A stretch of 10,560 nucleotides of DNA from CAYMUC01 sp964471865 (GTDB lineage: Bacteria > Actinomycetota > Acidimicrobiia > Acidimicrobiales > Ilumatobacteraceae): NCBI GenBank assembly GCA_964471865.1, contig CAYYHU010000051.1:1-10560 (forward strand), in the 5' to 3' direction. Numbering within the stretch: position 1 is the stretch's first letter; every line of letters starts with the position of its first letter. Of the stretch, positions 1-5,563 are shown one piece after another. The notes beneath the pieces were generated by a model, which saw nothing but the letters and a program-made list of their open reading frames with translations, did not search any database and was not told where the DNA came from. The position numbers and the translations under genes are program-made.

Positions 1-442
1 TGAACGACGGAAGGATGCAGATGACGAGGGGCCCGGCGAGGCGCACCGGAAGTCGCCGGGCCTCGGCCTCACGATCGCGACGACGTTGGGCGCGGATCTC
101 ACTCATGAGTTGGGTGAGCACCGGACCGAGCGGTCCTCCGTCTCGATCGGCCATCGTGATCACGTCCACGATCCCAGCGACATCGGATCCGAGATCGTGG
201 CGCCACGGTTCCATTGCTTCGTCGAGGCGCAGCCCCTGAGCCAGAGCTCGGGTCGTGTCGGTGACCAGAACTGCGAACTCATCGGGAACGCAGCCATCGA
301 GGTGCGCGACCGCGGCGGCGGGACGATCGCCAGCAGCCAGGTGTATCGCGAGCAGCTCGACCACCTCGGGCAGAGCGTCTCGGCGCCGTTGGCGTTCACG
401 CATCTCCTGGCGATGTCGCGTGAGGTTCCACATCGCGGTCAC
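1..442 (-). CDS. tadC: TadC-like type II/IV secretion system F-domain protein (3' end beyond window)
   Basis: This is the second inner-membrane platform protein of a Tad/Flp pilus assembly system, expected to work with TadB under the TadA motor. About 147 codons are visible and the reading frame is open to the left edge, so the C-terminus is missing. The GTG at 440-442 overlaps the TGA of the TadB-like gene (GTGA); an in-frame ATG at 431-433 is the alternative start. The visible part shows the F-domain pattern: an amphipathic helix beginning ALPEVVELLAIHLAAG near residue 24, then LAQGLRLDEAM, a segment MADRDGGPLGPVLTQLMSEI, a basic stretch RAQRRRDREAEARRL, and the start of a membrane helix PVRLAGPLVICILPSF where the window ends. 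The EARRLPVRL-to-LPSF junction is characteristic of TadC-type proteins. Family assignment is firm. TadC rather than a second TadB rests on gene order and this junction. Confidence 0.85.
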   Translation of the reverse strand, partial: MTAMWNLTRHRQEMRERQRRRDALPEVVELLAIHLAAGDRPAAAVAHLDGCVPDEFAVLVTDTTRALAQGLRLDEAMEPWRHDLGSDVAGIVDVITMADRDGGPLGPVLTQLMSEIRAQRRRDREAEARRLPVRLAGPLVICILPSF

Positions 443-1173
443 GGTGACGGCCCACGCACGATGCGGCGAATCCAGCGCCGTCCTGCCCATCCGAGACCGA
501 GTCCGCCCCCCAGACAGATCGCGCCGGTGGGCGTGGTCGTCAGGATGCGGCGAATCTCAGGATCGAAGGTGGTGGCCAGAGTTACGGTTCCTACGGGCAC
601 GACTCCCAGGACGCGAGCCGACAGCACGGCCTGAGCCGCGTGGGCGCGCCGTTCGCGGCGATTCTCCACTCGATCGCCAGCCGTCGTGGCGGCGTATTCG
701 AGAACCCGAGTGTCCAGCACTCCGGGCCGTGACGCGAGTGACATGGCCCGATACCAGAGGCGTTCACCTGAACTGCTGCGAGGCCCTGGGGAATGCTGTG
801 AGACCGCGGCATGAAGGGTGGCGCCGCCGCGCATCGAGACCAGAGCCGGTTCGATCCAATCTCGCAGCGGTGGGCTTCCACCCTGACTTCGTACGAGTTC
901 CTCGAAGGCTCCGCGCAGGGTTCGCCCAGCTCGTATCGATCGGGCGAGGAACTCGAGACTCTGGCGAGCACAGATCTCGTCACGATCGTCCACATCGGCA
1001 ACCGGCGATCTCAGCCCGGCGAGTCGCGACCGCCTGGGACTCTGTGTCGTAGGCGATGACACCCGACTGGCCGGGTGGGGATCGCCGAGTCGAGGGGGCG
1101 CTGTCGTCACGCCTCGATGCGCAAGAGCGAGTACGACACCCAGCGCGGCGCACAGTGCTCCCAGAGTCGTCAT
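439..1173 (-). CDS. tadB: TadB-like type II/IV secretion system F-domain protein
   Basis: Predicted inner-membrane platform subunit of a Tad pilus, 244 residues. It has an N-terminal hydrophobic helix (residues 4-18, GALCAALGVVLALAH), a Pro/Arg-rich linker to about residue 60, a cytoplasmic helical F domain at about 68-185 (ARQSLEFLARSIRAGRTLRGAFEEL, written here as its start ARQSLEFLARSIRAG), and two C-terminal membrane segments near 187-202 (VLGVVPVGTVTLATTF) and 217-231 (GAICLGGGLGLGWAG), ending in a basic tail. The basic heptad-like stretch RRERRAHAAQAVLSARVLG before the first C-terminal helix is typical of the family. The protein is somewhat short for TadB, mainly in the N-terminal membrane part. 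The ATG at 1171-1173 overlaps the tadA stop by 4 bp, and its own stop overlaps the tadC start by 4 bp, which implies translational coupling and fixes the start. Confidence 0.87.
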   Translation of the reverse strand: MTTLGALCAALGVVLALAHRGVTTAPPRLGDPHPASRVSSPTTQSPRRSRLAGLRSPVADVDDRDEICARQSLEFLARSIRAGRTLRGAFEELVRSQGGSPPLRDWIEPALVSMRGGATLHAAVSQHSPGPRSSSGERLWYRAMSLASRPGVLDTRVLEYAATTAGDRVENRRERRAHAAQAVLSARVLGVVPVGTVTLATTFDPEIRRILTTTPTGAICLGGGLGLGWAGRRWIRRIVRGPSP

Positions 1174-2279
1174 CGGCGAGCGCGGGGTCGCAGGGGTTCG
1201 TTCATCACGATGTCGTGAGCGACCAGGACGCGAGGCGGGCTGCGGTGGTCATGGGGATCCGGTTCGACGATGCAGTCGACCCGGCGCCGCCCGTCACGGC
1301 CCCGGTCCACGTGGACGACGGCGTCGATCGCTCCCACCGCGAGATCTCCGGCGGTATCTCGGGTCACGATGCCGCTGCTCGCCGCCAACACAGCCAGTCG
1401 AAGGAGAGCATCGGCGGGCGAGTTGGCATGAACAGTGGACAAGGATCCGTCATGTCCGGTGTTGAGTGCATGCAGGACATCGAGGGCCTCGGCTCCTCTC
1501 ACCTCGCCAACCACAAGCCGGTCGGGGCGCAACCTCAGGGCGGCCCGCACCAGGTCTCCGAGATCCACGGCCTCGGGACCGTCCGGGTGAGCGGTGCGCG
1601 TCTCGAGCCGCACGACATGGTCGGAGATGGGTCGAAGCTCAGCGATGTCCTCGATGCAGATGAGCCGCTCCCGAGGGTCGATCACTCCAGTCAGGGCGTT
1701 GAGCAGGGTGGTCTTTCCCGACGATGTCGGACCCGACACCACGATGTTGGCCCGCGATGCGACCAGCCGTTCGAGGCATGCGGCGGCATGTGGTGGCGCC
1801 ATATCGCTCAGGGTGATGGGGCGTACCGCGAAGCGGCGGATACTCAGACAGACGCCGTCCACCGACACCGGAGGGATCACCACACACACCCGGGATCCGT
1901 CGGGAAGGCGTGCATCCACGATGGGTGAACAGCGGTCCAGGCGTCGCCCGGTGGTGGTCAGGAGCCGTTCGACGAAACCGTCGAGACGATCACTCGTGAT
2001 CGTGCCTTCCATCTCGAGACCTCCGCCGCGTTCCACCCAGATACGGCCTTGGGCATTGACCATGACTTCAGAGACCTCGGGATCCTCGAGGAGGTCCTCG
2101 AGAGGGTCCGACGTCCGCTGTTGGGGCGCGATCTGGGGGGCGAGTGTCGGCCGGCGATCGCGCGAGGCGCGGGGTGGTGGCGCCAGGAGACGATGGGCGG
2201 TGCGCGAACCTCGGTCACCCGAGGCGCCAGGGAGCCATGGGGTGTTGGACGTCTCGAGTCGTCCAGGGGTCGGTGTCAT
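1170..2279 (-). CDS. tadA: TadA/CpaF-family secretion ATPase
   Basis: Hexameric cytoplasmic motor ATPase that powers Tad pilus assembly, 369 residues. After a Pro/Arg-rich N-terminal extension of about 55 residues comes the CpaF N-domain (EDPEVSEVMVNAQGRIWVER near 65-84). The ATPase core has a Walker A GPTSSGKTT at 183-191 (Lys189), an Asp box ICIEDIAEL at 207-215 with Glu210, a Walker B region RPDRLVVGEVRG at 251-262 with Glu259, and a His box TGHDGSLSTVHAN at 274-286. All catalytic elements appear intact. The open frame extends further upstream, but that extension is low-complexity Arg/Gly-rich sequence lying over the preceding gene. The ATG at 2277-2279 overlaps the TGA of the CpaE-like gene (ATGA) and is the right start. 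The family call is essentially certain. TadA/CpaF over PilB is supported by the box sequences and by the neighbouring tadB, tadC and cpaE-like genes. Confidence 0.95.
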   Translation of the reverse strand: MTPTPGRLETSNTPWLPGASGDRGSRTAHRLLAPPPRASRDRRPTLAPQIAPQQRTSDPLEDLLEDPEVSEVMVNAQGRIWVERGGGLEMEGTITSDRLDGFVERLLTTTGRRLDRCSPIVDARLPDGSRVCVVIPPVSVDGVCLSIRRFAVRPITLSDMAPPHAAACLERLVASRANIVVSGPTSSGKTTLLNALTGVIDPRERLICIEDIAELRPISDHVVRLETRTAHPDGPEAVDLGDLVRAALRLRPDRLVVGEVRGAEALDVLHALNTGHDGSLSTVHANSPADALLRLAVLAASSGIVTRDTAGDLAVGAIDAVVHVDRGRDGRRRVDCIVEPDPHDHRSPPRVLVAHDIVMNEPLRPRARR

Positions 2280-2923
2280 GCCACCTGTCGCAAACCGGTG
2301 GCGAGGATCGAGGGCAGCCGTCCCGCCAGCAGCCCGGCATCCACCGCCCGGGCGATGACGGGATCGACATGAAGATGGGCGTCCACCGGGCAGGCGAGAA
2401 CCGACTCGACATCGCGTCGGCGCAGAGCCCGTCCGGGTTCGTCGACGAGGACGACCCGATCGGGTTTCGCGACCATCGTCGCGGCCCGCCGCAGAGCCAG
2501 ATAGCAGGGCCGAATCACGAGCAACGACTGTCCCGGATCGGTCAACGATGCCGGCGGTGGTCGCAGTGGGCCGGCGTCGATCACACTGGGTGCCCGGCGG
2601 ATCCGCAGATAGTCCCCAAGGACACCCCATCGGTCCTCATCGGGCGCGGGGAGGATGCCGTAGCCCTTCGGGACGAGGCCGAGGCCCGCCGCAACCGGAA
2701 GTGCCAAGCCTTCGATCGCGTTGGGGGGTGCTGAGGAGGCGAACCAGTCGGTGATGCCCTCCCCCGACGGTTCCCCAGCTCCCACCACTCCCGGGCCATC
2801 GCCTCCGAAGTCGACGAGAAGCACTCGGGGGTCGGACCGGGATCGGGCGAGCAGCACCGCCAGGCTGCCGGCGACGACCGAGGTTCCAGAGCCACCCTTC
2901 ATCGACCAGCAGACCGTGAACAT
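2276..2923 (-). CDS. cpaE: CpaE/TadZ-like MinD/ParA-superfamily ATPase
   Basis: Predicted localisation ATPase of the Tad apparatus, 215 residues and first gene of the visible Tad operon. The N-terminus has a deviant Walker A, KGGSGTS at 9-15: the signature lysine Lys9 is present, but the usual P-loop lysine position holds Thr14. A Walker A' strand RVLLVDFGGD ends near residue 42 (Asp38), and a Walker B-like strand APSVIDAGPL lies at 111-120 (Asp116). Loss of the P-loop lysine is common in CpaE/TadZ proteins (KGGxGAS types) and argues against MinD or a partition ParA. There is no N-terminal receiver-like domain, so the protein is short for CpaE. Context with tadA, tadB and tadC supports a role in placing the pilus machine; that role is inferred. 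The ATG has a strong Shine-Dalgarno and the stop overlaps the tadA start by 4 bp. Confidence 0.82.
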   Translation of the reverse strand: MFTVCWSMKGGSGTSVVAGSLAVLLARSRSDPRVLLVDFGGDGPGVVGAGEPSGEGITDWFASSAPPNAIEGLALPVAAGLGLVPKGYGILPAPDEDRWGVLGDYLRIRRAPSVIDAGPLRPPPASLTDPGQSLLVIRPCYLALRRAATMVAKPDRVVLVDEPGRALRRRDVESVLACPVDAHLHVDPVIARAVDAGLLAGRLPSILATGLRQVA

Positions 2924-2927
2924 GACA

Positions 2928-2933
2928 CCTCCT
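2928..2933 (-). promoter_or_regulatory. Ribosome binding site of the cpaE-like gene
   Basis: A perfect AGGAGG, followed by TG, lies 4 nt before the ATG at 2921-2923 on the minus strand. It fixes the start of the first Tad gene in the window and is among the strongest Shine-Dalgarno sites here. Confidence 0.85.
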
Positions 2934-2937
2934 GTTG

Positions 2938-2958
2938 CGACCGCATCGAGCGCGGTCG
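2938..2958 (-). promoter_or_regulatory. GC-rich hairpin upstream of the Tad operon ribosome binding site
   Basis: On the minus strand CGACCGC (2952-2958) pairs with GCGGTCG (2938-2944) across a 7-nt loop, and CAAC separates the hairpin from the AGGAGG. No T-tract follows, so a simple intrinsic terminator is unlikely. It could be a 5' UTR structure controlling translation, or a protein-binding inverted repeat. The structure is seen directly; the function is inference. In GC-rich DNA a 7-bp stem may also arise by chance. Confidence 0.35.
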
Positions 2959-3069
2959 GTCGAGATGGTGTCGGTCGGGGAGGACGAGGTCTCGGAAGCG
3001 ACCCCGGTCTCGGCGAGGCCTCAGATCACAGAACTCGCCCCAGGGCCGGGTGAGGGTTCTGGATCAGGG

Positions 3070-3150
3070 TCAGGACGAGGACGCCGAGAGTTGCTTGGCG
3101 GCGAACGCGGCCAAGCCACCGAGTAGCAACAGAAACAGGAGCTTCTTCAT
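3070..3150 (-). CDS. 26-residue single-helix membrane peptide, translationally coupled
   Basis: A short ORF encoding 26 residues: MKK, a hydrophobic run LLFLLLLGGLAAFAA (residues 4-18), then KQL and a Ser/Ala-rich tail ending SASSS. It reads as one membrane helix with a positive N-terminus and a second Lys at residue 19. The best evidence that it is real is its junction: the ATG at 3148-3150 overlaps the TGA of the upstream membrane protein gene as ATGA, the coupling arrangement used between the tad genes here. It has no Shine-Dalgarno of its own, in keeping with reinitiation. Short MKKLL-type membrane peptides, such as DLW-39-like proteins, are known in actinobacteria, but this one lacks the DLW sequence and I cannot place it in a named family. 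Function unknown; it may be an accessory subunit of the upstream protein. Confidence 0.6.
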   Translation of the reverse strand: MKKLLFLLLLGGLAAFAAKQLSASSS

Positions 3151-4082
3151 GCAGGAGAGTCTAGGGCCGGCTCCGAGGGCGGTGGCGCGTGCTTCCAGCC
3201 CCACCACATCGCGGCGATGGTGAGCGTGGGAAGGAGGACGAAGGGATCCGCGACGTGCCACCACATGCCGGGGTTCACAAGGAAATCGCCAAGAACGATG
3301 TTGCGAGTTCCATCGGGTGGAGCGGGATCGCCCACGATCTTGCCGGCGATCGCAGGCAGGGCGATCAGACCGAGCATCCCCCCGAACCAGAGCCCCGCGA
3401 ATCGGCTCCACGGCGAGGTCCTCACCGTGGTCGTGCGTTCAGGCCGCAGCACGAGAGCTCCCGAGGTCCACAGACTTCGTAGAACCATCACACCCAACCC
3501 CGTGGCCAATGCGTTCACTGTGAAATGCCACCACACCCTGTGGCTCGACAATTCCGTACCGCTCAAACTTCCGAACAAGGTCGAAGCACCCCAGGGGGTT
3601 CCATTCACGAAGAGCGTGACCGTGAGGGTGATGTGTTCCACGAGATGGAAACCCTGGAACCACACCAGTCCTCGTAGCGGTGTGGTGCGAGTGGTCGTGG
3701 TGCGGGCCAACGCGACCATGGCGATGACTGCGACCATGAAGATGCCGTTACCGACGACGTGCAGCATCTCAGCGCCTCGAGCCACGTCGGTTCCCTCCCC
3801 GGGGAGGATTTGGCACCAGTACCCGAGTCCATCGCGCCCGCTCTCAGCCCAGGGTGTCAACCAGGGCTTCTCATTCGTGTTCGCGACCCAGTAGCCCAAC
3901 TGGAGGCCGTGCTCGGCGACGTGAAAGATCTGGAAGGCCACACCACCCGCGGCGACGGCGCTCAACATGAAGCGTCGCCGTGGACCCTCGGCCCGCAAGG
4001 CGACGATCAAGACGACGATCAGCGTCACCATCATGATGACGAGCAGTCCCCCGACGATGGAACTTGGGTCGGACCAGGTCAC
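3147..4082 (-). CDS. Multi-pass membrane protein with duplicated FHxxEH/HxxxN motifs
   Basis: Unrecognised integral membrane protein of 311 residues, probably seven or so helices. The first helix is at about 9-29 (GGLLVIMMVTLIVVLIVAL within it). Two halves share the same pattern: FQIFHVAEH at 50-58 then LHVVGN at 107-112, and FQGFHLVEH at 142-150 then WHFTVN at 185-190. A third WWH occurs at 274-276 (MWWHVADP), and a Trp-rich last helix ends near 296. The repeated His/Glu/Asn residues lie in or beside membrane helices, suggesting an internal duplication and perhaps metal or haem binding; that is inference. The start used is GTG at 4080-4082, with no clear Shine-Dalgarno. A leaderless transcript or a later start at Met17/Met18 is possible. 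The stop overlaps the 26-residue ORF. The gene diverges from the tRNA-Sec gene. No named function can be assigned. Confidence 0.8.
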   Translation of the reverse strand: MTWSDPSSIVGGLLVIMMVTLIVVLIVALRAEGPRRRFMLSAVAAGGVAFQIFHVAEHGLQLGYWVANTNEKPWLTPWAESGRDGLGYWCQILPGEGTDVARGAEMLHVVGNGIFMVAVIAMVALARTTTTRTTPLRGLVWFQGFHLVEHITLTVTLFVNGTPWGASTLFGSLSGTELSSHRVWWHFTVNALATGLGVMVLRSLWTSGALVLRPERTTTVRTSPWSRFAGLWFGGMLGLIALPAIAGKIVGDPAPPDGTRNIVLGDFLVNPGMWWHVADPFVLLPTLTIAAMWWGWKHAPPPSEPALDSPA

Positions 4083-4202
4083 AGCGCCAGTGTCTCATAT
4101 TTGGAAGTGCCTTCGAAACCGATGGATCTCGGGGAGAGCGGGCATAGCTCGCGCCGCGCCTGGCCGGCGTCGCGGCCCCGGGGGTGGACTACGGTGACGA
4201 AC
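4083..4202. other. Divergent intergenic region between the His-motif membrane gene and tRNA-Sec
   Basis: About 120 bp that must hold promoters firing in both directions. A TACGGT hexamer at 4190-4195 sits 7 nt before the tRNA 5' end and could be its -10 element, but no convincing -35 is visible. A small inverted repeat, GGCCG (4162-4166) with CGGCC (4173-4177), lies in the GC-rich middle. No coding region is supported. Confidence 0.4.
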
Positions 4203-4295
4203 GGAGGTGTCCGCATGCCTGGTGGGTGCCGCCGCCTTCAAAGCGGTCGGAACAGGCGATCCCTGTTCGGCGGGTTCGATTCCCGTCCACCTCCG
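4203..4295 (+). tRNA. selC: tRNA-Sec (anticodon UCA)
   Basis: Selenocysteine tRNA that decodes UGA when a SECIS element and SelB are present. The acceptor 5' strand 4203-4210 (GGAGGTGT) pairs with 4287-4294 (CCACCTCC). Seven pairs are Watson-Crick; the eighth, T4210 with C4287, is a mismatch. The D arm is at 4213-4229, with a long stem containing one G-G mismatch and a loop with GG. The anticodon stem 4231-4235/4243-4247 encloses CTTCAAA, giving anticodon TCA at 4238-4240, as in E. coli tRNA-Sec. The long variable arm has a 7-bp stem, GAACAGG (4250-4256) with CCTGTTC (4262-4268). The T arm at 4270-4286 has loop TTCGATT. The discriminator is G4295, and CCA is not encoded (CAT follows). The UCA anticodon, 8+5 acceptor/T arrangement and long variable arm distinguish it from tRNA-Ser and from ordinary suppressors. 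No selA, selB or selD is in the window. Confidence 0.93.
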
Positions 4296-4298
4296 CAT

Positions 4299-4555
4299 GA
4301 CGTCGAGCCCTGGATCGCTGATCGCTGGTGGGGAAGTGATCGCGATTCAGGGCCGACGGGTTCGGAGTCGTCGCTGCGTGACTGTCACCGCGTGGCGGCC
4401 TTTGCGTCGTGTGGTGGGAGTAGGTGTGACGCTGTGACAGACCGTCGGGGCAAGACTGTGAACTCGGCCATCCACCGTGCGCGCCACCCCGATACCGTGG
4501 CCACCGTCCTGTGTCATTTCGTCATGCGATCCGGGGTCTTCGAGGCCGGCGGGAG
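4299..4555 (+). other. Intergenic region downstream of selC with clustered GTGAC elements
   Basis: A 257-bp stretch with no supported gene. It holds the palindrome GTGAC-T-GTCAC at 4378-4388 and two direct TGTGAC copies at 4425-4430 and 4433-4438, a possible operator cluster for the downstream gene. A TACCGT at 4493-4498 is a weak -10 candidate. Three GATCGC repeats lie shortly after the tRNA (about 4313-4342). No T-rich terminator is visible after selC. Confidence 0.35.
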
Positions 4556-5563
4556 ATGAGCGGATCGCGCCCGTCCCGGTGGTGGAGAGGCCTCGGAATC
4601 GGGCTGATGGTCTTTTTCGGTCTCAGCGATGCAGCTCATGCCGATCCTGCCCGTCCCGGGAACACCCGGTCCGTCGTCGATGCCCTCGTCCCGTTCGTTC
4701 CGGGTGTCGATGTGGCGATCGTCGGTGGCGACGCCTTCGTCGAGGTCCGTGCACACAGCGGTGTCGACGTGAAGATCCCCGGTTATGCCGGGGAGCCCTA
4801 TCTGTGGATTCGTGAGGACTCCACGGTCTGGGAGAACCGGTCATCTCCGGCTGTCGCGATCAACACCGACCGCTATCTCACCGATGTGGACATCGAGATT
4901 CCGACCGAGATCGACAGCCTGGCGCCTGCCGACTGGCATCAGATCGCTGATGACGGTCGGGTCTTGTGGCATGACCATCGAGCCCACTGGATGGGACGCT
5001 CCGATCCGCCCACGATCGATCCATCCGGACTCGTGCAGCGCTGGGAGTTTCCCGTGGAGGTCTCGGGCCGCCTCGTGATGGTCGAAGGCTCGCTCTATCG
5101 GGAACCGGCCCCGACCTCGTGGTGGTGGTCTCTGGTGGCAGTCGGAGCTGTCGCGGGGTTCGCTCTTGGTCGGGTGCCAGGTCGTGTGGCCGTTCTGATC
5201 GCTCTGGTGTCAGGGGTCTGGTCGATCGTGGCCTGGTGGGCATGGTTCGGCCTCGTCGCTCCTGCCCGAGCGGCTCCGGCGATCGGGGTGCTCACTGTCG
5301 TGGGTGCTCTGGGGGCGGTCGCGGCCTGGTGGAGCCGACAGCGAACTCTGTATGGACCGTTCCTCGCGGGAGCCGCCACTGCGATGGTGATCGCCGGTTG
5401 GCAGGCCCACGACGGTGTCACCTCAGCACTGATACCGGGGCTCGATCCCACGTGGATCTGGCGTATGGTCGTCCCGTTCGCGCTCGGTGCGGCCCTGGTG
5501 GCTGCCGCGATCGGTGTGAAGTCGAGTCTGCGTCCCATGACGCCGGCTCGCTCAGACCGCTAG
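4556..5563 (+). CDS. Exported protein with WHDHRAHW motif and C-terminal membrane domain
   Basis: Protein of 335 residues from the ATG at 4556. An N-terminal signal peptide has a basic start (SRPSRWWRG), a hydrophobic core GLGIGLMVFFGL, and a likely cleavage after Ala-His-Ala at 27-29. An extracytoplasmic domain of about 155 residues follows, with PYLWIREDSTVWENR at 81-95, then WHQIADDGRVLWHDHRAHWM at 127-146, which carries four histidines (128, 139, 141, 144). About five membrane helices occupy residues 188-320. I recall similar proteins in other actinobacteria, annotated as hypothetical membrane proteins; I know of no function. Surface metal binding by the His cluster is a guess. An upstream in-frame GTG at 4511 would add 15 residues, but the signal peptide fits the ATG better. 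GGGAG abuts the ATG, too close for a normal Shine-Dalgarno. The 3' end overlaps the convergent sigma factor gene by 12 bp. Confidence 0.8.
   Translation: MSGSRPSRWWRGLGIGLMVFFGLSDAAHADPARPGNTRSVVDALVPFVPGVDVAIVGGDAFVEVRAHSGVDVKIPGYAGEPYLWIREDSTVWENRSSPAVAINTDRYLTDVDIEIPTEIDSLAPADWHQIADDGRVLWHDHRAHWMGRSDPPTIDPSGLVQRWEFPVEVSGRLVMVEGSLYREPAPTSWWWSLVAVGAVAGFALGRVPGRVAVLIALVSGVWSIVAWWAWFGLVAPARAAPAIGVLTVVGALGAVAAWWSRQRTLYGPFLAGAATAMVIAGWQAHDGVTSALIPGLDPTWIWRMVVPFALGAALVAAAIGVKSSLRPMTPARSDR

Noticed and set aside
1056..1928. Long plus-strand open frame (290 codons) over tadA/tadB
   Set aside because: It is antisense to TadA motifs (Walker A, Walker B and His box) and has no recognisable domain of its own.
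2280..2630. Upstream extension of the tadA reading frame
   Set aside because: The extension is Arg/Gly-rich and lies entirely over the CpaE-like gene in another frame. The ATGA overlap at 2276-2279 gives a better start.
4271..4364. CGGGTTCG in the tRNA T arm and again at 4357-4364 as a possible attachment-site duplication
   Set aside because: The match is only 8 bp, no integrase or element lies between the copies, and such words are common in this composition.
4207..4437. Plus-strand 76-codon frame starting inside the tRNA
   Set aside because: It overlaps the tRNA-Sec gene, has no ribosome binding site and gives a composition-driven, motif-free protein.
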